A program made the translations under genes and the position numbers. The notes under the pieces are model-generated. The model was not told the origin of the DNA, made no database searches, and saw nothing but the letters and a program-made list of their open reading frames with translations. Positions 36,798 to 48,039 of a DNA stretch of 64,000 nucleotides are shown here, one piece after another. Location: contig OU452227.1 in assembly GCA_911728455.2 (NCBI GenBank), positions 11,565,110 to 11,629,109 on the forward strand. Direction: 5' to 3'. This stretch comes from Marthasterias glacialis (Eukaryota > Echinodermata > Asteroidea > Forcipulatida > Asteriidae). Each line of letters starts with the position of its first letter. Position 1 is the stretch's first letter.

Positions 36798-36879
36798 GGT
36801 AGCGTGGCCGAGTGGTCTAAGGCGCTGGTTTTAGGCACCAGTCATTACGATGGCGTGGGTTCGAATCCCACCGCTGCCA
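36798..36879 (+). tRNA. tRNA-Leu, anticodon UAG
   Basis: 82 nt from GGTAGCG to CGCTGCC plus discriminator A. The acceptor stem pairs fully (one G-U). The anticodon arm is CTGGT-TTTAGGC-ACCAG, giving anticodon TAG that reads CUA codons and is typical of leucine. A long variable arm (CAT-TACG-ATG) marks a class II tRNA. The T arm carries GGTTCGAATCC (B-box). There is no intron. It lies about 450 bp outside the putative first exon of EEF2K and on the opposite strand. Confidence 0.97.
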
Positions 36880-37199
36880 CTAAATTCTTATTTTCAAGAT
36901 GAAAACAATCCAGAGATTCTCTTCACATTATTCTTGATATCTGCTCGATATAATAATGGCAAACATTCCCTCCTCATCACTTATAAAAACAAACAACCCC
37001 AACTCTGTAAAAAGACAGTAACACAGGTATACAAAGGCGTGTTTTGAGCAAATTCAATCTGAACTAGACATGAATTTTTGTTCCAAGAACAAAAACTGGG
37101 TGTTCGGATAGAGTTGTTATTTGATGTAAATAAATTTAACACAACTAAAATAATTTGAAAATAGAAACATGAAATATTGCTTTATGAAATAATATCTGA

Positions 37200-37800
37200 T
37201 TAGGACTTCAAGAACATCAGTCATGTTCCTACATTTATTTACCTTTAAATGAGGAGAACAATGAAGGACCTCCCCTAACGTTAGTTTTGGGTGAGAGAAT
37301 CTTGTTCCTACATCTAACCATTTTTAAATGAGGAGCTACTTCCGGTTTGACCGGAATTAGAGGTCAAAGAGGTCAAGCAATGTACAACAGAGAAGGGCCT
37401 TCCTTAACCTTGGTAATTGGTGAAAGAATCATGTTCCTAGCTCTTAGCATTTTTTAATGAAGAACTACTTCCGGTTTGACCGGAATAGAGGTCACAAAGG
37501 TCATTTAATGTTTCACAAAGAAAGGCCTTCCCTTAGTTTGATATTTCTAGGAACAATCATGTTCCTACTTCTATTTACTTTTAAATGAGGGGCTACTTCC
37601 GGTTCGACCGGAAGTAGAGGTCAAAGGGGTCAAACAATGTCTTCCATATCCTTGGTAATGGTGAAAAAATCATGTTCCAAGCACTTAGCATTATTCTAAT
37701 AAAGAGATATTTCCGGTTTGACCGGAAGTAGATGACACAGAGGTCACTCAATGGGTCACAAAGAAAGACCCTCCCTAACCTTTACATTTGTCGAAGAATT
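37200..37800. repeat. ~125-bp tandem repeat with ACTTCCGGTTTGACCGGAAGT palindromes
   Basis: About five units, each with CATGTTCCTA..., a TTTTTAAATGAGGAGCTAC stretch, the palindrome CTTCCGGTTTGACCGGAAG, and GAGGTCAAAGAGGTCAA. The array leads into 37,800-38,500, which carries one more CTTCCGGTTTGACCCGGAAG, then a GAA run. Confidence 0.85.
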
Positions 37801-38099
37801 AAGTTCATATCTCAAACGGTTGATTTTTTAATAAGCTATGTGTAAAAGACTAACAGAGTAAGCGTGGAGTGCGTGCCCTGAGAAGAGACTATGAACAACG
37901 TGCGGTTTATTGTATCATACAGTAGCACATGTACTGTACATGTACAGTTTCAACGTAACTTAGCCACACACGCACACACCCACCCGGACGTGTACAGTGT
38001 ACATGTATAATGGCATTGGATGTTGTATAGCATTGCCGATCACGCTTGAACGCACATGCACAAAAGAATGCGTTAAATGTCCGTTTTGAACCACAAGTA

Positions 38100-38513
38100 T
38101 AGGTCAAAATGGTGTGACCTCAATGCAAAAGTTGGAGAGGACTAAATTCTCTACAATCTGATGTAAGATTTGTGATCATGTGATATATACTTCAAAAAAT
38201 ACGAATTTTTGAAGTTTTCAACTTCCGGTTTGACCCGGAAGACAAGGTCAAATTGGGGTCATGTCTGTGGAGTGATTACGTAGTTTTGGATGACCTTTCC
38301 GATGATGTATAGATTGTAAAAATCCATTGTGTACTTTAGGAGTTATGATTTTTTGAAATAATAAACGTTTATTTAGCGTAATTCGACACCTGATGACGTC
38401 ATCATGACGTCACTCAAGCCCTGTCATGTCCTAGTCAAGTTCTAACTATGTGTGAAGTTTGAAGTTTATATGAGCTTGGGAAGGGTGCATTTGTTAGCGG
38501 ACAATCGACAGGC

Positions 38514-38544
<31 letters not shown>

Positions 38545-38605
38545 CCAAAAAAAAAAAACCGAACAAAATCAAGAGGTGTTCCGGGCTAGTGCCCGAACAC
38601 CTAAT
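38100..38605. mobile_element. Probable 3' end of a transposable element: GAA run plus terminal hairpin
   Basis: TGATGACGTCATCATGACGT CA, then a (GAA)n run at 38,515-38,541 and an A-run, then a perfect hairpin (38,574-38,602): AGGTGTTC-C-GGGC-TAGT-GCCC-GAACACCT. A simple-repeat tail plus stable hairpin suggests an element terminus. It may be one unit with the 37.2-37.8 kb repeat block. The class is not recognised. Confidence 0.45.
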
Positions 38606-38948
38606 AAATAAGAGAAAACGAAACTTCGACTGTAATGACCTGCAAATCACACTAGGACAGTTTGGCAAATGAACTCTTAAAAAAGCCTCTAAATTTGACC
38701 GTACTATATTCTGATATAATGGAGTAAATGGCTAAATCAATTACCTTGAAGCCCATACAAAACCTAACATGACTATAACTCACAAAAACAATAATATTCA
38801 CAAAATGTTTATTTACTCATTCTTTTTTTATTTTCATAACATGGAACTTACTCTTTCAAAATACTGAATTATAAAAAGTAAGCATTAGTGACTCTCGAAC
38901 TGTTCTCTACGAAGTTGTGTTTTCTTTGTAAAATCCATTATCTTTAAA

Positions 38949-39185
38949 CAGCGGCGTAACTAGGGTAAAATTTTAGGGGGGTACCAGGTGGTACACCATT
39001 TTTTTTCTAGGGGGCACTTTTGGCCAATTAAAACTGTAGTTTCTGTCTGTAACAAGCCCTTTCAGCACTCTTGTTATGCCGCTAATACTATTTTTCGTAA
39101 AATAATCTGACATGAAGGTAAATAAAATGTCTTGTCTGTGTGTAAATAATAAAAAATAGTACCCCACATCTTAGTTACGCCACTG
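38949..39185. mobile_element. hAT-like MITE with 8-bp target-site duplication
   Basis: Terminal repeats CAGCGGCGTAACTAG and (reverse) CAGTGGCGTAACTAAG, 237 bp long. It is flanked by TCTTTAAA on the left and TATTTAAA on the right, which fits an 8-bp duplication with one change. Interior blocks GGGTAAAATTTTAGGGGGG and GTACACCATTTTTTTTCTAG are shared with the element at 61,055. An 8-bp duplication and CAG(N)GG ends are typical of the hAT superfamily. Confidence 0.75.
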
Positions 39186-40370
39186 TATTTAAACCAAGTC
39201 GTACTCATCCAAAACTTGGATGCGGGTTTAGACTTGGTCAAGTCTAATTACAGTTTGGTTAGTACAACCTCACCATCACATCACAAAAACGATTCACCAA
39301 AGACCAAAGACAAAATCACATGTCTGTGATTATCAAAATGCTTGATGTAGTTTAAAAAAATGTTTACATCTCTTTTTTCCCTCTCTTTTTTTGTTTTTTG
39401 TTTTGTTTTGTTGTATTTTTTACTGCTATGAGCAGTATCTTCTACCTAAAGTGGTTTCCCTATCCATATATATAAATCTGACATTAATTAAAAAAATGTG
39501 AACAATAATTTTCTTGAAATAAAGCCCATTAAAACCTTCCAAGTACAAAATTGCTTTTAAATTCAAAAATACATACATAAGATCTGTAAATCCTACACCA
39601 ACACAGTTTGTGTTCACCAATAGTACTGACACCTTGTTAATAAATTATAAATACAAAATCTAAATGCTGAAATTAAAAACTATTTTTAATATTCTTTACA
39701 AAAGACTGGGCCTCCCTTCTGCAATAGTCAGCCACCATATCTACATTGCTGAAACTACTTTAACCTATTTCATTCAGTCTGTATTATAATATACAAATAT
39801 AGCATAAACCAGGGAAGGTATAGTGCATTTAATAATAACTCAAAAAGTTTGATGTTATAACTTGGTTATCTCTAGAGCAGGGGAAACAAAGGTGTGCTCC
39901 ACCCATAGAGAAAGGATTTTCAAACTGAGTGACTTTTGCAATGGCTTTGGCAAGTAGCTACACCAAATTTCAACCCGTTGGTATTCACCCGAGCTAGCCA
40001 TGGCCACAGCTGAAGCTGACATAGAAAAAACATGGTAGAAAAAGTTCATGTACAAGTTATCTTTGAGTCTGTGACACAAGAAAAACACAACAAATGAAAT
40101 TGTTACTCAGGGTGACTGACACTGGAGGTGAAGTTTCAAACAAACAAACAACGAAGTTGAAGTTGCTACCAAAGTTGTACCTTCCCTTAAGTTTATCAAT
40201 TTCAGTATTGAAAAAAAACCATCAGCCTGGCCTTTCCAAAGCTACATTTTGGACTGGGGGGGGGGGTTCATCTAGGATTTGAAAACCTCTGCTTTCAATA
40301 TTGATGAGTCCAAGTCAGAGCTGAACCAGAGCAATTGGAAAAAGGCTAAAAGATTAAAAGATCTCGAAAA

Positions 40371-43300
40371 TTATTTCTCAACATGTTTGGGTGCAATGAT
40401 ATGACTACTGCGAATAGTGTACGGGTACCACACTAGAATCTGCAGACAGCCGATTAAAACAGGAATAAAACATGCCACGGTAAACATAGCAGAGTGCAGA
40501 TCTGCAAGTGGGGCAGCAATATCTGCATTATTGGCATTTTCCTCCAGTTTTAACGTTTGGTAGCTGTGACGGTTCAATATGTTCAGGATGATCATCGGGG
40601 CAAAGGAGTTTGCAGCTTTCGTGAACAAGGCATTGTAACCGAACACACTGGATGAAATTGGAGTCCTGCAAATGAAGAAACAAAATGGTATTTTATAAAA
40701 GAAGAAAAATCTAGTGTGTGTTACTTTTAGCAAAGACTGATTAAGTCTTTATTTTCAAGAAAATGCAAAACAAATGTAGCATCAGAAATAGACCTGATTG
40801 TCTATCAGTTTCAACAAAGTTAAACATGTTTCATGGATGTATTTCATAGACAACTGCATTATGGATAAAAAGTAGTATAGTTGTTTTATCCTTACACAAA
40901 TGTGTAATAAACATTTTATTCTCAGTGCACTTTGAGACACTACAGAAAAAGTCCACAGACTACTCAAGGGGGATTCAAACCCACAACCCACGATCCCCTG
41001 CAGGTAAGGGGATCAAGAGTTCAAATCCTATCCAACAAGACTGTGGAGTTTTTCGAAACAGAATTTCATGAAAAGCTCTGATTATACAGTCCTTATCGAA
41101 GTGACAGCAAAACAAAACAAAAAGATATAATTAACTACTAATCAATAATGTTTCTTTACCTTCGATTGTATTTCTCTTTATCATGATCAATGATGTCAGA
41201 GAGAGGAAGATTGAAAAAGGAAAACATGGCATCAGGAACAGACCTTCAACAAAATAAATCAATAAAAACAATTTACAGGTTTACAAGTTGCTTGGATGAT
41301 ACTTCAACAAATTTGTAAATAAGACTTGGCCATCAACAGATGGTGAAAGAGTGGTCACACTCGATTGGTAACAAGACCACTTGCTTTTTAGGACCATACT
41401 TGAAGACATCGGTTGCTCACAGATGCCACTCTGTCTTTGGACATGCCCAACAACTGACCATCCATGCATCAATGCCCACAGGGAGCTAAGACCAACTTTG
41501 ACAGGACATGACCTCAAGGAGGTCTGTGTAATTGCTGGATAAAAGACCAGTTTTGGTTACAACTCTGAAAACTAGAGTCTATCAGGCAAACTTGGGTTTC
41601 TTAACATCATTAATTTTAGAAAAAATACATTTTACCTAAACTGTCTTGACTTGAGTGATTCAATAAGATCCTCCTAACTATAACAAAATCCAAACATAAA
41701 AACAAGTAACTCAACATCCAAACTGCCAGATTCCATGGAAAGCATAATCAATTGAGCAGTCCACAGTCCAACATCGCACAGCAACTCAGCACCAAAACTG
41801 TTAGACTGATTAAGGTGTGTAACTGATCCCATGTAGAGCATTCAGTTTACCAAGTGCAGCCCTCAGTCCAACAAAATCAATCAAATAATCAATCATGCAG
41901 TTGGATTTTGAAGGGTTGGCCTTCTACGTTCTTCTACCAAGTACACGTCTTTAAATCAGTTTCCTTTAAGTAAGCTATACCACATTCTTTAAACTTAAGT
42001 GTTCTCTTCCTTAACAATGGTCCATTGTCCAAATGCAAATGTCAAAACTCTCTCCAAGTAGTCTGGCTGACTAGTTCAATGTTGAAAAGCATCCCTATTT
42101 AATATGACTTATGGACTGGTGAAAAAGCTGGCAAATAAGTGAAACAAAACACTAATTGGACGTTCTATCTAGTCACTGAAGAAGTTTAGGGCAAATCCTA
42201 TTGAACATTTCTGAATAAACTGTTCCCTTTACTTACATGTCAATCAAAAAGAAAAGTGTCAGAATCCATGAGTGAGTTTGTCCAATGATGTACATGGTCA
42301 CACCACTAACGACCTTGACAACAAATGAATACAAGAAGACTTTGTAATAGCCAAATCTTCCTGCCACTGGACCCAACACCAGAACCAAAATCTGTGAAAG
42401 AAAAATTAAAAGAATCAATTATTTTATTACTAACACAAGTATGCTATCTATCAATTTATATATCTATAATACATAAGTTAAAGGGGCTGTCTCATCATGA
42501 TTATAGCAGTAAATGGAATAACCCAGTTTCTACGCACGTGTGTGCACCAGTGGTCACAGTCTGACAAAGATGGCACCCTTTGTGATTTGACTGCAAGTCC
42601 GCGCTTGTGCAGTATCTTGGTGAGAGCTTGTCTTTCCATGCACAGCCCCAGGCCTGCTAAATTCATGACGACATACATGTAGCCCCTTTAAGTAGTAGAA
42701 AACTATCAAAGAGACTTGCTTGGCTTGCAGTAGCATTTCAAGCTCTTATTAGAAATGTTTGAACTAAAATTGTATCTGATCGAAGCTGTAATGTGTAATT
42801 AATTAATTAAGTTAATTTTTCTGATTTTGTTTAAGATCTTTCATTCTGTATGGTACAATCACAGTGTTTTAGAAGCCATGATATCTGCAGTCATAAAACA
42901 CATGTTTTCTGCAGTTTTTGTCATTGATACTTTGGCTTTCTTATAGTTGAGTACCATTCAATTTAGAAAATTCAGACCCCGAATCAGGTACAGCTAGGTT
43001 TTGGAGTTGGAACAATGGGTTGGGTGGATATTCTTTTTCATAAAAGTACCTGAGGTAAAAGAAATGCCGACCCATAGAGCATTCTCCTTGCAAGTGGAGT
43101 GATATCAGTGGATGGGATGAGCTGATCAGCAAAGATGGATAAGAAATTAGCCTCATACGTACAGTGAAGTATCTGACAGAAGTTCATCATCACAAATCGG
43201 AGAAAATTCTTCTCAGTGACGATCTGCTTAAATTGGGTCCATGCTGTTAGCTTTGAAGACAACTGACTTGCTGATTCTTCAGGTTTGAGTGATGACTCTG

Positions 43301-43937
43301 TAAGAAGGTGCCCACCATCATACATTGTGACTACATTGCGGCCTGTGTAATGCATGGCAAGCCAACTCACAAATGCCAAAAAGAGGCAAAACATCTGAAA
43401 AGCTCTGAAGTTCTCCAGACTAGAGGATACAAACTCGGCACCCATGACACTCGTCGCACCCAAAATCGACGCAACCTGACAATACTTTGTTAGACGCAGT
43501 CTGTCTTCGTGAACGTTTGAAATCTCGGCATACATTGCACAATGAGCGAGTAAAACAAAAGTAAACAGTGTATCATAGGAACAGAGAGTTATCATTAAAT
43601 GTATCCCTGCAAGCCAACCGTAGGTATCATAATCACCCCAAGGAAACCATGGCAACAAGAAACAGAGACTAAACAGTGGAGCTCCATATAGGATGGAATG
43701 TCTTCGACTACGAAATGCCTTGATTTTGGAATTATCTTGCCAATATGCAAAGAGAGGATCATTGAGAGCGTTCCAGATGAGGTAAACCACCTGAGCTGCA
43801 GAAAACCAAGACTCGGAAATATGATAGCGAGTCAAAAACAACTTGACATAATAAAACTGAAACACTGCTGATGTTAGTTTGTTACCAAAAATAGTCAGAG
43901 CAAAGGCAACAGAGTTCATATGGAGTTTAAAAACCAT
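40371..43937 (-). CDS. MFSD13A: MFSD13A / TMEM180-like multi-pass membrane protein, 4 coding exons
   Basis: Exons (minus): 43937-43050, 42391-42237, 41243-41160, 40665-40371. All are GT-AG and in phase: 473 aa plus stop TAA (human TMEM180 about 517). The ATG is preceded by an in-frame TGA 9 nt upstream. Family landmarks: VVYLIWNALNDPLFAYWQD (human LLWNSLNDPLFGWLSD), a CSYDTLFTFVLLAHCAMYAE segment (human [20 protein letters not shown]), KYCQVASILGATSV, FRAFQMFCLFLAFVS, and NFLRFVMMNFCQILHCTYEA. Many hydrophobic segments fit about 10-12 membrane spans of the major facilitator type. The substrate is not known for this family. The third exon encodes FNLPLSDIIDHDKEKYNRR, matching the human TDLVDEDLVLNHRK loop. 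No frameshift or stop is seen. Confidence 0.94.
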
Positions 43938-44001
43938 GATGATTCAGCATGAATCCCAACTGTTGATCAATTGTTTTCAAAATGCTCCAGATAACACCAG
44001 G
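43938..44001 (-). other. MFSD13A: 5' UTR part of the MFSD13A start exon
   Basis: On the minus strand a pyrimidine-rich acceptor (ACAATTTCTGCAG) ends at 44,002. The exon probably begins at 44,001 and contributes 64 nt of leader. Confidence 0.55.
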
Positions 44002-44433
44002 CTGCAGAAATTGTGAAAACAAATAGAAATATATTACAAACACCAGTTGATTTAAAGATCTTCTATTTATCAACAAGGTATTACGTAACAAATTTTAGAT
44101 GTTCAATAAAAAACATTTGAATCTATGAAACAAATTAGTTTGTACTATTCCTTATCATCCTAAGAACTAAGAGATGCAGTCGTCTTTGAGAAAACAGTCT
44201 TTGAATTTGACTTTCTATGCTTGGCTGGCCGGGCCATACAATTTTGCACCAATTGTCAGGATACAGTGAATTGAATCCTTAATATAAGGACTCAACCGAT
44301 GTCAAAAATCCTTGCCACACTAGTGACTAGTGGGGCAAAGTGCTACAGTGCTTCCACTTCACGGTTCCCCAAATTGAATTTCTCGCTGTATGTTAAACTT
44401 ATTGCTAGATATTTCGCCTATGGCTGTAGTTAC

Positions 44434-44720
44434 CTGAAGGACTACACAATGTAGCATGCACTATGTTTATGTTCAAATTCCACTTGATCCTCCTCCTCTG
44501 ACCGAGTTGTAAACATTTGCATGAAGCAAACAACACTGGTCACTACACTGCTGCAGCTACCACTCACAGCTACCTCACCCACCTGCCGCCAGATTGTCAA
44601 CAACGTACAGCGCCCCCTACGCCCGGAGCCTCTTAGTCTCAGTTCAAGATTCGAAGCAGGAGAATCTTCAATCAAGACTAAGATCTCTATAATAACTCGC
44701 GCGAATACTTTTATGAATTT
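44434..44720 (-). other. MFSD13A: Candidate first non-coding exon / promoter of MFSD13A
   Basis: On the minus strand AGTCCTTCAG is followed by GTAACTACAG, a good donor at 44,434. Upstream sequence to about 44,720 is GC-richer than its surroundings, as expected for a first exon. The start point is not determined. Confidence 0.4.
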
Positions 44721-44789
44721 TAAAATAGAGGCGGGGCATAAAATAAATTGCAAGGGTGACAATTTATTTTATATCAATTAATTATACAA

Positions 44790-47700
44790 ACGTTGAATTG
44801 TTCCTTTATGTAATATGTTGTACAGAGGAAATTCGAAAGTATTTTATTATACAATAACCCAACCTGTACTGAAACATAAGGGGTAAAACTGCAGTATATA
44901 AATATTAATAAAACAATTTTGTGTATGCATTTATATTGATACAATCTGTATATCCTGGCCTATTGCAAGTACAAAATAGACGAATAAGGGTATGATATTA
45001 AAAACATCCTTATTTATATCATAACGATTATTTATTTATAATCATTACTTCATAATATCATGCGTTATTTATATACATAATTTATTATATATAATTTTTG
45101 TGTTATTTAATTAACCCATTTTTAAACATACATTGCACCATTTATTATACAAAAACGTCTTCTCTAAAAAACATCCAAAGTCGCTTAAAAAACAAACGGA
45201 ACACAAGCAAAAAATACAAACTGAGGTTGGAAGGAACACAAGTTTGGTCTCTATTTACAACCAAATTATGAGATCGGGGATATCAACGCATGTCACACTG
45301 TGCTTAAATATTGCTTACCAAAAGTTGTATTTGATGTGTACACATATGCAGGGAACTATCCACAAGCAGCTTTGACTTACAAGCGGCTTAAAGTTTCGTT
45401 CTCATACCGGTAGTTTAGGCCCTCAGCCACCTGCTATCGTGGGACGTCATAATGTCAGTAAACAACATTCCCAATATTATCCAATCAGAAGCCGAATGTT
45501 ATAAACTGTTGACCAATGGGCGAGCTCTAAAATTCTCCCATAAAATTTTGGCAGACGACAATCATACTTTCCATGTAGGTTGTAAAGAGTCAGTATCCCT
45601 TCGCCCACAGGAGAAATAGTTTATATTTTTATAAATGTCAAAATTAAAAGTAAAAAAAAGGTGACAATTATGCCTCTAAAGCGATTATTGCGAAGGTTTT
45701 ACAATAACCTTAGAGGTTTGACTGCTAAAAAATGAAATTTGGAGCCATTTTCAGTGACTGCGGAAGGATAAATTGAGAGTGAACCGCCCCGCGGAAGAAA
45801 AAACAATTGTCTCAATCAGGCGGCTTTTGCGTTTCATTTTGCAGTACTGTAGCAGTGCAATGTTTTCATGCCGTGCTGATTTAGTTTAAATTCTGTGAAC
45901 ATTTTTCACATGAATTTCCTAATTTTCAAGTAGTGCGTCACTATTTCCCTCATATACCGTAACCGGGAAAGTTTTGCTGATGGAACTGCAGTCTTTTTCA
46001 TCTTAGCCGAGGACGAATTTGAATGATTTACATGAAAATTCGATGACCACTGTACGAGCATGACGAGTGCAGCCACTTGTCGTGGGACCACTATACTTAA
46101 GGTGTTACGGCTCGTGAACACGACGGACCATTTTAGGTGAGTTTTCAAAGAAACTTAGAAAACTGAGAGTATACAAGAAAAGCCTAAGAAAACTTTTCAG
46201 GAAAGTCTTCTTACATGTACGGGGCAACCAGGGCATTGTCATTCTCAAGAGAACATTACTACATTAACCGTCGTGCTAGTACGACCGATAATGTCAAAAA
46301 TCTCAAAAAAAAGTACAGCGCCTCAGTCACTGTGCGTAAATATTTTTTTTTACTACATCATGTAGTCAGAGTGCATTTTAATTACACCTCGGGTTATCAT
46401 TACATGCAAACTGTATCTTGAAATTTTTGTATCACATTGTAGGCGCAACTGGAACGTCGCTAGGGTGCTCAAAAACACGAAGAGGCTCTGAGTGGATTTT
46501 GTACTGGTTGTAATGTTTGTAATTGTATGTCCAATGATCTGTATGACGAATTGAGGGACGTCGGGGTCGTCGAGGGTAAGTCCTACACAAACTGCAAACA
46601 AAGTGAGTTTTCATCAGATAAAAATTTGTGCGTAAAACAAACTGAAATGTCGATTGAAATCCTCAAGGTTTAAAACCGTTTAAAAATCCTACCAGTACTA
46701 ATGCTCTTTAGAAGTGTTACTTTGTACACTTTAACATTCAAAGCATTACGAAAATGTTCTTTATAGCAAACTGAAAGTATAAAGTTGAACCCTAACACTT
46801 AAAGATGAACTGTTTTGTGCATTGTTTCTTACCCTTTAGCCCCCCACACAGTTCGAAAAAAAAAATAATAATAAAAAATACACAGGCCCAAATTGTGTAT
46901 TTCTTTAATGGTTCAGTCAGTCTCAGTGTTACAGATGACAAGTCAAAACGTATTGGTAGTCTAGACGTACAGTGTATGTGGTATAATATAGACATGTAAA
47001 TAGTTTTCACTAATCCAATTAAGCAGCAGAACATGAATGGTACTGGAGGCTCACTGTATTACATTGTATAACTTGAGCTATTGTGTAAAACACCTGCCTC
47101 TGTACCTGTATCAACACTGAATAGAGTTCATGACCCTTGCAAGGGATTGTGTTTTTAATTGTATAACTCCAACAGAATTGAATAAAAATGTGTATGGATT
47201 CAAAAAGTAGAGGATTTTAAAGATTTAAATAAGACTATGAGGACATACAGATCTACCTCATCAATATTCCTCCAAAAAATTATAGTAACAAATAAATGAA
47301 CAGAGACTTTAACATTAATTTTGAAATGATCAAAATACTTCTGAAGAAACTTTTCTGCTATAGCTTGAAAACCTGGAGGAAGCTGATTTTTGTGACAATA
47401 TTTCTCTGGAGGAAGCCAACTTTTGTAAAAATGTTTCTTCAGCAAACAGAACTAATGCTCATACCTCACTGTACAACAAGCCACTGAAATGTCTTCATCA
47501 ACTGACATTAGGAAACATAAAGAAGTGAAGAAGATGAACATTCCCATTATGCAGGCTCTCCATCAATGGACCTTAAACATTTTAAGTTTGGAATTTAGAG
47601 AGCGACTGAAACATCTCTCCATCAACAAAACAATTGGATGTGCAACTGGAAAATGAAGTGGTGCAAAAATCTTAAACAAACACCAACAACTGACACTACC

Positions 47701-48000
47701 AACATTACAGAACCAAAACAACCAACATACATATAAAAACTGATCAACAACTCAACAAAATAAATTTGATTGATATTTGTAAATACCTTTAATAAAGACC
47801 AACATACTTTTTTTTAACAATCAATTAATTAAAATACAAAAGTATAATTATATTCACAGGAATGATAGATGGATGAAGTGAAACTGTTTGAGTGAATGGA
47901 AGTATGCATGACTTTAAAGAAGGTGCTTGATGTTAAATAATATCTAATTAAGGATCCTGATAACATGGGTGCATATATGATAAAAAAAAAGAATGAGTTT
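44790..48000. other. Intergenic AT-rich region, no gene seen
   Basis: Very AT-rich at 44,800-45,150 with runs of TATTTATA. The rest holds only short open frames on both strands without recognisable domains. No tRNA-like or clear inverted-repeat element was found. Confidence 0.5.
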
Positions 48001-48039
48001 TATTGCAGAAACACTTAAATTTTGATCAACCGATTCTTT

